Made by a program: the position numbers and the translations under genes. A stretch of 64,000 nucleotides of DNA from Bradyrhizobium sp. B124 (GTDB lineage Bacteria > Pseudomonadota > Alphaproteobacteria > Rhizobiales > Xanthobacteraceae), in the NCBI RefSeq assembly GCF_038967635.1, contig NZ_CP152413.1:8436001-8500000 (forward strand). The letters are read 5' to 3'. The first letter of the stretch is position 1, and each line of letters begins with the position of its first letter. Below the pieces are notes generated by a model. It had not been told where the DNA came from and did no database searches. It saw nothing but the letters and a program-made list of their open reading frames with translations. Below are positions 53,871 through 62,047 of the stretch, piece after piece.

Positions 53871-55130
53871 ATGAGCGAGGGTGCGATAGCGCAGCAGGCT
53901 GACGTCGTCGTGCTTGGCGCAGGCATGGTCGGCGTCTCGGCCGGCCTTGCCGCACGGCAGCGCGGTCTCTCCGTCGTCATCGTCGACCGCCGCGAGCCCG
54001 GCAGCGAGACCTCCTACGGCAATGCCGGCATCATCTCTTCCGGCTCGATCCTGCCGCTCAACACGCCACAGCTTTTGAAGAACCTGCCGAAATATCTCAC
54101 CAACACGCATCCGGCGCTGCGCTGGAATCTTCCGTGGGCGCTCGCCAATGCCGGCTGGGTGATCCGCTTCCTCGCCGCGGCGACACCGTCGCAGACCAGG
54201 CCGCGCGCCGCCGCGTTGCACGGCCTGATCGGGACATCGCTGGCGCTGCATCGCGACTGGATCGTGCAGGCGGGCGCCGGCCATCGCATCAGAGAGACCG
54301 GCTGGCTCAAGGCCTGGCGCGGCGACGGGCTTGCATCCGCCAAAGCCGAGCAGGCGGCACTCGCCGAATTCGGCATCAAAAGCGAGGTGCTCGATCGCCA
54401 GGCGATCTCCGCGCTCGAGCCGAACATCATCCCCGCCTACAGCACGGGCCTGCTGCACACCCAGACGGCATCGGTCGATTCACCGGGCGCGGTGGTCAAG
54501 GCCTATGCGCAGATGCTCGCCGCCGGCGGCGGCACCGTGCGGCGATCCGAGATCCGACGGATCGAACAACAAGACGACGGCTGGCGCGTGCAGCTGGCCG
54601 ACGGCGCGATCGCCGCGCGCCACGTCGTGGTCGCGCTCGGGCCGTGGTCGGCCGAATTGTTGCGGCCGCTCGGCTATCGCGTGCCGCTGGCGTTCGAGCG
54701 CGGCTATCACCAACATTTCGTGCCGAACCCGGCACGCAAATTGCTGCGGCCGATCCATGATGCGGAGGGGGCATTTCTGATGACGCCGATGGAGCAGGGC
54801 GTTCGCGTCACCAGCGGCGTCGAGCTGACCGCGCGCGATGCGCCGTCGAACTATGCGCAGCTCGAGGCGGTGGTGCCGATGGCGCGCAGCGTGGTCGAAT
54901 TCGGCGAAGCGGTCGGCGAGCGCTGGCGCGGCGCGCGGCCGACGCTGCCGGACAGCCTGCCGATGATCGGCGAAACGCCGCGGCATCACGGTCTCTGGCT
55001 CGCCTTCGGCAACCAGCATATCGGCTTCACCACCGGTCCGGGAACGGGCGCCGCGGTCGCGGCAATGATCGCAGGCGCCGCGCCGCCATTCGACGTGAAG
55101 GCCTTTTCGCCGGGCCGGTATATCGCGTGA
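53871..55130 (+). CDS. FAD-dependent amino acid dehydrogenase/oxidase (DadA/DAAO family)
   Basis: A 419-residue flavoprotein. The N-terminal dinucleotide fold VVVLGAGMVGVSAGLAARQR (about 10-30) and the acidic end VIVDRREPGSETSYGNAG bind FAD. The C-terminal flavin contact is WLAFGNQHIGFTTGPGTGAA (about 380-400). The family oxidises D-amino acids or N-methylated and hydroxylated amino acids such as hydroxyproline and sarcosine. The start lies 4 bases after the SDR stop. An amino acid ABC permease follows, so import and oxidation of an amino-acid-like substrate is a sensible model. Confidence 0.9.
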   Translation: MSEGAIAQQADVVVLGAGMVGVSAGLAARQRGLSVVIVDRREPGSETSYGNAGIISSGSILPLNTPQLLKNLPKYLTNTHPALRWNLPWALANAGWVIRFLAAATPSQTRPRAAALHGLIGTSLALHRDWIVQAGAGHRIRETGWLKAWRGDGLASAKAEQAALAEFGIKSEVLDRQAISALEPNIIPAYSTGLLHTQTASVDSPGAVVKAYAQMLAAGGGTVRRSEIRRIEQQDDGWRVQLADGAIAARHVVVALGPWSAELLRPLGYRVPLAFERGYHQHFVPNPARKLLRPIHDAEGAFLMTPMEQGVRVTSGVELTARDAPSNYAQLEAVVPMARSVVEFGEAVGERWRGARPTLPDSLPMIGETPRHHGLWLAFGNQHIGFTTGPGTGAAVAAMIAGAAPPFDVKAFSPGRYIA

Positions 55131-55200
55131 CTCGCGCGAGGCCGCCTGCGATGCTGGGAACGCAAGGCGAGCGCAAGACGCGCGGCAACCGAGGGGCAGG

Positions 55201-55869
55201 ATGAACTACGTCTGGGATTTCGGGATCCTCGCCAAGTACAGCCATCTGTTCTGGCTCGGGCTCGGCTGGACCATGGCCTACACAATCGGCACCATCATTC
55301 TGGGGACTCTGATCGGCCTGATCGTCGGCATGCTGCGGCTGCGGCGCATTCCGGTGATCGACTGGCTCCTGATCGCCTATATCGAGCTGTTCCGCTGCAC
55401 GCCGCTGCTGGTGCAGATCATCTGGTTCTACTACGCGTTTCCGGTCGTGATCGGCGTCAACATCCCGGCGCATGTCGCAGCGGTCAGTGTGCTGTCGCTC
55501 TATGGCGGCGCGTTCTATGCCGAGATCGTACGCGGCTCGATCGAGAGCGTGCCGGTCGGGCAGTGGGACGCGGCGAAGGCGCTCGGCTTCCGCGGCTGGC
55601 GCCTGATGCGGCTCGTGATCCTGCCGCAGGCGCTGAAGCCGATGATGGCGCCCTATGTCAACCAGTCGGTGACGCAGCTGAAGAACACCTCGCTGGTCTC
55701 GATCATCGCGGTGCCCGATCTCGTCTACAACGCCACCCTGATCAACGCCGACACCTATCGGCCGCTCGAGGTCTACACCATCGTGGCGCTGATCTATTTC
55801 GCGATCCTGTTTCCCTCGACGCTGGTGGCAAGGCGGCTGGAGCGCGGGCTGACCTACGACAAGGTGTGA
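55201..55869 (+). CDS. Amino acid ABC transporter permease (HisM/GlnP family)
   Basis: A 222-residue permease with about five helices. The family signature after helix 2 is YIELFRCTPLLVQIIWFYYA (about 60-79). The EAA loop (VGQWDAAKALGFRGWRLMRL, then VILPQALKPMMAPY) is at about 119-150. Such permeases form homodimers or pair with a paralogue. ATG 55201 follows GAGGGGCAGG. It follows the FAD oxidase by 70 bases. The binding protein gene lies next door but on the opposite strand, and no ATPase gene is visible. Confidence 0.92.
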   Translation: MNYVWDFGILAKYSHLFWLGLGWTMAYTIGTIILGTLIGLIVGMLRLRRIPVIDWLLIAYIELFRCTPLLVQIIWFYYAFPVVIGVNIPAHVAAVSVLSLYGGAFYAEIVRGSIESVPVGQWDAAKALGFRGWRLMRLVILPQALKPMMAPYVNQSVTQLKNTSLVSIIAVPDLVYNATLINADTYRPLEVYTIVALIYFAILFPSTLVARRLERGLTYDKV

Positions 55870-55879
55870 TCGTTCTTCT

Positions 55880-56073
55880 CCCTCTCCCCGTTCTTACGGG
55901 GAGAGGGTCGGGATGAGGGGTTGCTTCCACGAGTCTGGATCGCGGTGAGACCTGTACCCCCCACCCGGATCGCATCTGGCGATGCGACATAGCCGAAGCT
56001 CCGCTTCGGCGTTCTTGAGAGACGGCCGCCAAAGGCGGTCTTCGCCTCTCCCCGCAAGCGGGGCGAGGTGAAG
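55880..56073 (+). repeat. Long inverted repeat, left copy (pairs with 57064-57262)
   Basis: About 195 bases from CCCTCTCCCCGTTCTTACGG to GGGGCGAGGTGAAG. Its reverse complement matches 57064-57262, including an uninterrupted identical block of about 50 bases around GCGACATAGCCGAAGCTCCG; the middle is more diverged. Both copies carry internal hairpins. The pair encloses exactly one gene, the amino acid binding protein. Confidence 0.88.
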
Positions 56074-56085
56074 ACGAGCGCGCGG

Positions 56086-56964
56086 CTAGATACTCAGCTC
56101 CACCGGCACGTCCTCCGGCTTGACGCCGGCGAGGCCGAGGCCCTTGACGAACCATTCGCGCATCTGGCCGATGCCGCGGTTATAGTCGACCCACACGGAC
56201 AGGAAATCGCGCCAGCGCTTGTCTTGCTCGCGCCGCACCGCCATGCCGCTCGCGATCGTCACCGAGGGCGAGGCCAGGATCTTGTAGGTGCCGAGGTTCG
56301 GGTTCTTGGCGATCGCGGTCAGCCCGAGCACCAGCGCGTTGACCACGCAATCGACGCGGCCCGACGACATTTCCAGCATCACCTCGTCGCGCGACTTCAG
56401 TGACTTGATGGTGGCGTTCGGCGCAAAGCGCCGCGCCACCGCCTCATTGGCCGATCCGACGTCAACCGCGATCTTGACCTCGGGCTTGTTGATGTCGGCC
56501 CAGGTCTTGGCCTCCAGGCCCTTCTTCAGCATCGCGCCGAACGGATGCGGAAACACCAGGTTGGTGAAATCCACCACCAGCGCCCGCTGCGGGGTCGGGT
56601 TGAGCGCAAAGCCGAGGTCGATCTTGTTGGCCTGCAGATCAAGAATCGAATTGCCGTAGGTCGACTCGACATACTCGAGCTTGACGTCGAGCAGCTTGGC
56701 GAGGTCGTTCGCCATCTCGATCGAGAAACCGGACCAGGTGCCGGTGGCGAGATCCTTGTTGAAATAGGGCAGCTCGCCCGGCAGCACCGCGATCCGCAAC
56801 ACCTTGTTGGCCCTGATGCGATCCAGGGTGTTGTCGGCTTGGGTCTGCGCCGAGGCCGGGGTTGCCATGGCGGCCGCCAGCGCCGCGCCGCTGCCGATCC
56901 CGAGCGCATAGCGCAGCGCGTCGCGGCGATCTTCGGAAATTGTGATGTCGTCGGATTGAGTCAA
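56086..56964 (-). CDS. Amino acid ABC transporter substrate-binding protein
   Basis: A 292-residue family 3 periplasmic binding protein. The signal includes a twin-arginine-like DRRDALRYALGIGSGAALAA segment, ending ASAQ. The mature protein has NKVLRIAVLPGELPYFNKDL, GFSIEMANDLAKLLDVKLEY and ILDLQANKIDLGFALNPTP, typical of polar amino acid binders. A TTG start at 56964 preceded by GGGAGG is preferred to the upstream ATG at 57021. Although it should serve the permease at 55201, it is transcribed in the opposite direction and sits between long inverted repeats. Confidence 0.87.
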   Translation of the reverse strand: MTQSDDITISEDRRDALRYALGIGSGAALAAAMATPASAQTQADNTLDRIRANKVLRIAVLPGELPYFNKDLATGTWSGFSIEMANDLAKLLDVKLEYVESTYGNSILDLQANKIDLGFALNPTPQRALVVDFTNLVFPHPFGAMLKKGLEAKTWADINKPEVKIAVDVGSANEAVARRFAPNATIKSLKSRDEVMLEMSSGRVDCVVNALVLGLTAIAKNPNLGTYKILASPSVTIASGMAVRREQDKRWRDFLSVWVDYNRGIGQMREWFVKGLGLAGVKPEDVPVELSI

Positions 56965-57284
56965 GCGGGCCTCCCTGCACCAGATCGGAGGAAGCCTAGC
57001 GTCGGTATCCGGTGCCAGCAAGTGCGCGCGCCTGCGCCATTGGTAGGCGAGGGGTGGCTATTTCTTCACCTCGCCCCGCGTGCGGGGAGAGGCGAAGGCC
57101 GCCTTTTGCGGCCGTCTCTCAAGAACGCCGAAGCGGAGCTTCGGCTATGTCGCATCGCAGATGCAATCCGGGTGAGGGGGAGTCTCCGCGGGCTCGTCTG
57201 TCGTCGTACTTGCGGAGGCAGCCCCTCACCCCAACCCTCTCCCCGTAAGAACGAGGCGAGGGAGCGCAGTCTCGCCCGGTCCGA
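56965..57284. other. Intergenic region with right copy of inverted repeat
   Basis: A gap of 320 bases, mostly filled by the repeat at 57064-57262. The first 100 bases should hold the promoter of the binding protein gene on the minus strand; no clear promoter box was found. Confidence 0.5.
57064..57262 (-). repeat. Long inverted repeat, right copy (pairs with 55880-56073)
   Basis: Reverse-complement partner of the left copy, starting CTTCACCTCGCCCC and ending CCGTAAGAACGAGGCGAGG. The two copies are about 990 bases apart. The family also acts as a general Bradyrhizobium intergenic element. Confidence 0.88.
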
Positions 57285-58232
57285 TCAATACGTTCCCGGC
57301 ACGTACATCTCCGGCGGGATCGGGCCGCGGTGGTAGTCGGGGTTGCGGACCCGCGGCGGCAGCACCACCGGTTGGTGCGTGACCTGCTGATACGGGATCT
57401 GGGTCAACAGGTGCGAGATGCAGTTCAGCCGGGCGCGCTTCTTGTCGACGGCATCGACGATCCACCACGGCGAGTCCTGCAGGTGCGTGCGCTCCAGCAT
57501 CGTTTCCTTGGCCTTGGTGTAGAGCTCCCAGCGGGTCCGCGCCTCGACATCCATCGGGCTCAGCTTCCACTGCTTCAGCGGATCGTGAATCCGCATCGAG
57601 AAGCGGAACGCCTGTTCCTCGTCGGTGATCGAGAACCAGTATTTCAGCAGGATGATGCCGGAGCGGATCAGCATGCGCTCGAATTCCGGCACCGACCTGA
57701 AGAACTCCTCATACTGGTCGTCGTTGCAGAACCCCATCACCTTCTCGACGCCGGCGCGGTTGTACCAGCTGCGGTCGAACAGCACGATCTCGCCGCCGGC
57801 CGGCAGATGCGAGACGTAGCGCTGGAAATACCATTGCGTGCGTTCGCGCTCGTTCGGCGCCGGCAGCGCCGCGACACGGCAGATGCGCGGGTTGAGCCGC
57901 TGGGTGATGCGCTTGATGACACCGCCCTTGCCGGCGGAATCGCGGCCCTCGAACAGCACGACGACCTTCTTCTTCTCGTGCTGCACCCAGTCCTGCAACT
58001 TGACCAGCTCGCCCTGCAACCGCAGCAATTCGCGGAAGTAGACCTTGCGATCGATCGACGGGCTTCCGGCGGCCCCGTCGTGGTCGAACTCGTCGAGCCT
58101 CACGTCGTCGAGCTCCAGCTCGAGTTCCTCGTCGAGGCTGTCGGCCATCTCCTGGTGGATGCGGGCGCGCAAGGCTTCGTCGCGCAAGGCTTCATCTCGG
58201 GTGGCTTCGTCGGTGAGGTCGGAGGCGGTCAT
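57285..58232 (-). CDS. ppk2: Polyphosphate kinase 2
   Basis: A 315-residue PPK2-family enzyme that transfers phosphate between polyphosphate and nucleotides, usually making GTP or ATP from NDP. The Walker A-like motif is FEGRDSAGKGGVIKRI (about 93-108), the Walker B/lid is LFDRSWYNRAGVEKVMGF and the lid arginines lie in LPAPNERERTQWYFQRY. The acidic N-terminus (about 30-60, DEELELELDDVRLDEFDHD) precedes the kinase core. It is the class I, single-domain type by length. It is divergent from the FAH-family gene. With glycogen genes elsewhere in the window it adds to a storage theme. Confidence 0.94.
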   Translation of the reverse strand: MTASDLTDEATRDEALRDEALRARIHQEMADSLDEELELELDDVRLDEFDHDGAAGSPSIDRKVYFRELLRLQGELVKLQDWVQHEKKKVVVLFEGRDSAGKGGVIKRITQRLNPRICRVAALPAPNERERTQWYFQRYVSHLPAGGEIVLFDRSWYNRAGVEKVMGFCNDDQYEEFFRSVPEFERMLIRSGIILLKYWFSITDEEQAFRFSMRIHDPLKQWKLSPMDVEARTRWELYTKAKETMLERTHLQDSPWWIVDAVDKKRARLNCISHLLTQIPYQQVTHQPVVLPPRVRNPDYHRGPIPPEMYVPGTY

Positions 58233-58274
58233 GAAGGTCCGTCTTTCAGTATGTTAGATGGATCGACGGAAGCA

Positions 58275-58302
58275 TTGACGGGCGATGTTACCCCTCTATG
58301 AC
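58275..58302 (+). promoter_or_regulatory. Possible housekeeping promoter of FAH-family gene
   Basis: TTGACG, a 16-base spacer and TATGAC resemble -35/-10 elements and lie 78 bases before the start at 58380. The -10 match is only moderate. Confidence 0.3.
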
Positions 58303-58379
58303 ATTGGCATGACCTCTGTTTCACGCAGCGGGCGGGACTGTGCTAACAAGCGATGACAAGATCAAAAAAGGAGACGCCG

Positions 58380-59552
58380 ATGATTTTGCTCACGCCAAAA
58401 GACGTCCTGCCCGAGGACGGCACCGCCGGCACGCTGGTCGGACGGGTCTGGCTGCCGCAGGCGGGCGGACCCGCCGTGGTCGCGGTGCGGGGTGACGGCG
58501 TGTTCGACGTCACCGCGCGCTTCCCCACCGTGAGCGCGCTGTGCGAGGAAGCCGATCCTGCGGCCGCGTTGCATGCCACGCGCGGCGAGCGCATCGGCGA
58601 TTTTGACGCCATCCTCGCCAACACGCCGCCCGATGGTCGCGACGCGACAAGACCGCATCTGCTCGCGCCGGTCGACCTGCAGGTGCTGAAGGCCGCCGGC
58701 GTCACCTTCGCGATCTCGATGCTGGAGCGCGTGATCGAGGAGCGGGCGCGCGGCAACCCGTCGTCGGCGGAGGCTATCCGCAAGGAGGTGGTGCGCCTGG
58801 TCGGCGACGATCTCTCCAAGCTGAAGCCGGGCTCCGAGCAGGCGATGCGGTTGAAGCAGGTGCTGATCGACCAGAACGCCTGGAGCCAGTATCTCGAGGT
58901 CGGCATCGGTCCCGACGCCGAAGTGTTCACCAAGGCGCCGACGCTGTCCTCGGTCGGGTCAGGCATGGATGCCGGCCTGCATCCGAAATCGACCTGGAAC
59001 AATCCGGAGCCGGAGGTCGTGCTTGTCGTCTCCGGCGCCGGCAAGATCGTCGGCGCTGCGCTCGGTAACGACGTCAACCTGCGCGATTTCGAGGGCCGCT
59101 CGGCGCTCCTGCTGTCGAAGGCCAAGGACAACAACGCCTCCTGCGCGATCGGCCCGCTGCTGCGGCTGTTCGACGCGACCTTCTCGCTCGACGACGTCAG
59201 GAAGATGGATGTCGGCCTCACCGTGAAGGGCGCCGACGGCTTCGTGCTCGAGGGCCATTCTTCGATCTCCAAAATCAGCCGCGACCCGACCGATCTGGTT
59301 GCCCAGACCATCGGGCCCGTGCATCAATATCCCGACGGCTTTGCGCTGTTCCTCGGCACGATGTTCGCACCGGTCAAGGACCGCGACGCCAAGGGCGAAG
59401 GCTTCACCCACAAGCGCGACGACATCGTCACCATCGAAGCGCCCCAGCTCGGCAAGCTCGTCAACCGCATGCGGGGCAGCGACGAATGCGAGCCCTGGAC
59501 CTTCGGCGTTGGCGCGCTGATGAAGAATCTCGCGCAGCGCAAGGTGCTGTGA
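58380..59552 (+). CDS. Fumarylacetoacetate hydrolase family protein (AraD1-like)
   Basis: A 390-residue member of the FAH superfamily. The C-terminal FAH fold (about 180-385) has NNPEPEVVLVVSGAGKIVGA and LGNDVNLRDFEGRSALLLSK, with metal-binding acidic residues, followed by KDNNASCAIGPLLRLFD. Length and this last motif fit the AraD1 group, some of which dehydrate 2-keto-3-deoxy sugar acids. AGGAG lies seven bases before ATG 58380. It stands alone; a pentose-acid pathway partner is not visible, so the substrate is open. Confidence 0.88.
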   Translation: MILLTPKDVLPEDGTAGTLVGRVWLPQAGGPAVVAVRGDGVFDVTARFPTVSALCEEADPAAALHATRGERIGDFDAILANTPPDGRDATRPHLLAPVDLQVLKAAGVTFAISMLERVIEERARGNPSSAEAIRKEVVRLVGDDLSKLKPGSEQAMRLKQVLIDQNAWSQYLEVGIGPDAEVFTKAPTLSSVGSGMDAGLHPKSTWNNPEPEVVLVVSGAGKIVGAALGNDVNLRDFEGRSALLLSKAKDNNASCAIGPLLRLFDATFSLDDVRKMDVGLTVKGADGFVLEGHSSISKISRDPTDLVAQTIGPVHQYPDGFALFLGTMFAPVKDRDAKGEGFTHKRDDIVTIEAPQLGKLVNRMRGSDECEPWTFGVGALMKNLAQRKVL

Positions 59553-59565
59553 GGATGAGCGCTAC

Positions 59566-59678
59566 GCGTAGGGTGGACGGGTCCGCCCCAAGGGCGGCCC
59601 GATGATAAACTCCCTGTAACCCACCGTGTCGCCTGCAGCAGAGATGGTGGGTTACGCCTTCGGCTAACCCACCCTACG
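59566..59678. repeat. Palindromic repeat (GTAGGGTGGGTT family), copy 2
   Basis: The ends GCGTAGGGTGG and CCACCCTACGC are a perfect inverted pair; the inner GTAACCCACC and GGTGGGTTACGCC parts match the copy at 52953-53035. An extra GGGTCCGCCCCAAGGGCGG block lies near the left end. Confidence 0.85.
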
Positions 59679-59868
59679 CGCTGCGCGCTGACGTGCTATC
59701 TTGCTTGCTGTCGCCGCCGGCGTTGTCGAACATGTTCAGAAACCTGCGCGGCAGATCAATCGCGTGCTGCAACTTGAGGGCGCGCGGATGCATGATATTC
59801 GGAGCGACCGCTTGTCGCGCCCATGTGTGATCCAGTTCATCCTCGTTCACGCTGTTTCGCTTCAGCAT
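59674..59868 (-). CDS. Possible small hypothetical protein (doubtful)
   Basis: A 64-codon frame opening MLKRNSVNEDELDHTW. Its composition is more protein-like than the opposite strand, but no ribosome site precedes it and its 3' end runs into a palindromic repeat. I list it only so it can be checked; it may well not be a gene. Confidence 0.2.
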   Translation of the reverse strand: MLKRNSVNEDELDHTWARQAVAPNIMHPRALKLQHAIDLPRRFLNMFDNAGGDSKQDSTSARSA

Positions 59869-59901
59869 ACGGGCTCGACGCGAACAGAAGGAGTCGCGGA
59901 C

Positions 59902-60009
59902 ATGAGCGAGCAGCCATCGAATGGAATGCCTGATTGGCTCACGACCGACATGCTCGTGATTGCCGTCGCACTGGCCATCATCGTGGTTGGCATGTGGATC
60001 GCGCCGTAG
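59902..60009 (+). CDS. 35-residue single-pass membrane peptide
   Basis: A very short gene (MSEQPSNGMPDWL, then a hydrophobic helix TDMLVIAVALAIIVVGMWIAP). AAGGAG sits eight bases before ATG 59902, a better ribosome site than many long genes here. The polar N-terminus plus one 18-20-residue helix ending at the C-terminus suggests a small inner-membrane protein. The open frame extends upstream to 59701, but that part lacks a start signal. No function can be assigned. It is convergent with the LTXXQ protein gene. Confidence 0.6.
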   Translation: MSEQPSNGMPDWLTTDMLVIAVALAIIVVGMWIAP

Positions 60010-60088
60010 CCTGGTGGCTCCGGCAGGTTGCCCCGCTGAGACATCGCGGGATGATGTCACCACCCTAGGCGCGAGGCGATGGCGAGCC

Positions 60089-61717
60089 TTACAAGCCGAT
60101 CATCCGGAAGATCATGCCGCCGACATTTGGGCCATGATGGTGATGGCGGCGATGACGGCTTCGCGGCGGTTCGTCACCGCCTGCGGCGGCCATCGCGCTC
60201 CTGCCGCCGTCCCGCTCGGGGCCAACGGCGTCGAACGCGGCCTTCTGCTCGTCGCTGAGCGCGCTGTAGAAAGTGTCCACGGCCGGACGTACCGTTCCGA
60301 TCGCCTGAAGCATGGAATCTAATCTGGCTCCGACCGCCGCAAGGCGTGCCGGTGGCGTGCGCGCATCGGTGGGCGGACAGGACGATTTCAGGGTGTCCTC
60401 GGCCTTTGTCGCAGCGTCCCGCAAGGCATCGAGGCTCGCCCGCTGTGCATCGGTTGGCTTGACGTTGCGTTCGATGATGTCGCCGGGCCATGCGATGGCG
60501 GCGGGCTGCGCCGTATTGCAGTTGCCGTTGTCCCCCGTCGCCTCATGCTGGCCGCGGTGCTGATCTGCCACCAGCGCGGTCACCTTCGCTTTCTGATCGT
60601 CGCTGAGCAGCCCATAGAACCTCTCCAGCGCCGGCTGAAGAATCCCGACTGCGTCGCGCATGGCCTGGAGGCGCTGCTGCATCGCGGCGAGGCGGCTCGG
60701 CGCGGTCAACGGCACGTCCTTGGGACATGAATTGAGAATGGTCGCGGACGCCTTCTGCGATGCGTTGGTGAGGTCGTCGAGCGCGGTGCTCTGCTCCGCA
60801 TTGGGCTGGATGGCGCTGCGGAATTGCTCGATCGGGAAGCCCGCGATATCGCTTCTGTCGCTGCCGCACATGTCGGCAAGGGTTGTGGTCTGAGCGGTGG
60901 CGCGCGATCGACCCGTGGCCGGCGGCCGGGGACCGGCGTAGCCGGGCAGGTAATAGGCATAGCCGCTCAAGGCATCGTAGTCATAGGGACCGAACAGGCC
61001 GGCATAGAGATCACCATAGCCGTAATCCCAGAAGTACGGGTCATAGCCCCCGCCCCACCAGGCGTAGTCATAAAGATCGTAATAGGCATAGGGCCAGAAG
61101 ATCGGGCCGACCCAGCCATAGCCGCCATTCGGATGGCGCCACCATCCAACGCCACCCATGGCAGCTCCGGCGGCGGCCGTCGTGATCGCGGCGCGCGTCA
61201 TCGGATTGCGCAAGCCGCCCGGTCTCTGCATCGCCGCGCGGACCTGGTGCGAGGCCAACGCGTGCCCCACGGCGCTCGCATTGTGCCGCATCGCGGCGGG
61301 CGAGGCGGCATGGCGGCCGGCGGCTACGCTCGGCGCGACGCGCGCGGCATGAGCGGCAGGCCGGAATTGGTTATGACGCGCGCCGGAGCCGCTACCGAGC
61401 CGCGTGCCGGCTCGTGCAGCGGGATGAATGGTGTGAAAGCCGCCGCCACGCGCTCCGCTGGCGTGGAATCCGCCGCCGTGGAAACCACCACCGTGGAAGC
61501 CGCCTCCGCCTCCATGAAAGCCACCGCCGCCACCATGAAATCCGCCCCCGCCGCCATGAAAGCCGCCACCGCCATGACCTCCACCGCCGTGGCCGCCACC
61601 GCCACCGCCACCGCGAGCAGCATCGGCGCTGCCTGCGAGCAGCGCAGCCGATGCCGCGACCGCGAGGATCGTGGCGAGTGCCAGCACGGTGTGTCTGCAG
61701 CGGGCAGCCCTCAGCAT
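60089..61717 (-). CDS. Exported LTXXQ-type protein with Gly/His repeats and duplicated helical module
   Basis: A 542-residue secreted protein. The signal peptide (about 1-33, ending GSADA-AR) is followed by a Gly/His tract (about 35-90) made of FHGGGGG repeats, an Ala-rich region and an aromatic Tyr/Trp/Gly block (about 195-265, for example WPYAYYDLYDYAWWGGGYDP). Two related helical modules follow (about 290-380 and 400-490). Each has a SCP motif, a SRLAAMQ/ARLAAVG helix and an LS-D-[DE]-QKA end, like the LTXXQ family related to Spy/CpxP chaperones. The C-terminus is His-rich (RHHHHG). The start follows GAGGAA. Role unknown; metal or envelope stress handling is inferred. Confidence 0.85.
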   Translation of the reverse strand: MLRAARCRHTVLALATILAVAASAALLAGSADAARGGGGGGGHGGGGHGGGGFHGGGGGFHGGGGGFHGGGGGFHGGGFHGGGFHASGARGGGFHTIHPAARAGTRLGSGSGARHNQFRPAAHAARVAPSVAAGRHAASPAAMRHNASAVGHALASHQVRAAMQRPGGLRNPMTRAAITTAAAGAAMGGVGWWRHPNGGYGWVGPIFWPYAYYDLYDYAWWGGGYDPYFWDYGYGDLYAGLFGPYDYDALSGYAYYLPGYAGPRPPATGRSRATAQTTTLADMCGSDRSDIAGFPIEQFRSAIQPNAEQSTALDDLTNASQKASATILNSCPKDVPLTAPSRLAAMQQRLQAMRDAVGILQPALERFYGLLSDDQKAKVTALVADQHRGQHEATGDNGNCNTAQPAAIAWPGDIIERNVKPTDAQRASLDALRDAATKAEDTLKSSCPPTDARTPPARLAAVGARLDSMLQAIGTVRPAVDTFYSALSDEQKAAFDAVGPERDGGRSAMAAAGGDEPPRSRHRRHHHHGPNVGGMIFRMIGL

Positions 61718-61756
61718 CTTTCCTCACCCTTCGGATACTCAGTGATGCCTGACATC

Positions 61757-61782
61757 AACATCGAAGGCCGCCGCCGGGTTCC
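61757..61782 (-). promoter_or_regulatory. EcfG-like promoter candidate for LTXXQ protein gene
   Basis: Minus strand GGAAC-N17-TGTT fits the general stress pattern with the allowed longer spacer and one base off in the -10 element. It would start transcription about 33 bases before the start codon at 61717. Confidence 0.35.
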
Positions 61783-61922
61783 CGCGACGATCTGGTCGCG
61801 GCGATCTAATTTGCCGGATGGAACCTGGGCGAGGGCAACATCCGGCTTGGCTCACCGCGGCTGAGGTGCCAATCACTGCGTTTCCCGGCGTACGGATGCG
61901 CAACTGCGTCCCCATCCACATC

Positions 61923-62009
61923 TGTCATCGCCCGGCTGATCCAGTACGCCGCGGCTTCTCGGCTCAAGCACGGACGTCTCTGGATCACCCGCATGCGCGG
62001 GTGATGACA
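61923..62009. repeat. Palindromic repeat (TGTCATCGCCCGG family)
   Basis: An 87-base element with ends TGTCATCGCCC and GGGTGATGACA, and a perfect 9-bp stem ATCACCCGC/GCGGGTGAT with an ATGC loop near its right end. I recognise this as one of the most frequent Bradyrhizobium intergenic repeats. Confidence 0.82.
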
Positions 62010-62047
62010 CCGCGTGGTGTGACAACTTGAATTGCGACTTACTCATC

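Larger units (their letters stand above)
59553..59901. other. Intergenic region with repeat and possible small antisense frame
   Basis: These 349 bases hold the palindromic repeat at 59566-59678, a GCGAC/GTCGC stem near 59804-59818 and the leader of the 35-residue peptide gene. A weak minus-strand frame at 59674-59868 is listed separately. Confidence 0.5.

Noticed and set aside
55880..57262. Composite transposon with inverted terminal repeats around the binding protein gene
   Set aside because: No transposase between or next to the repeats, and no target-site duplication was apparent; the repeats belong to an intergenic element family.
61440..61620. CRISPR-like short tandem repeat
   Set aside because: The repeats are FHGGGGG codons of a secreted protein, with no spacers of constant length.
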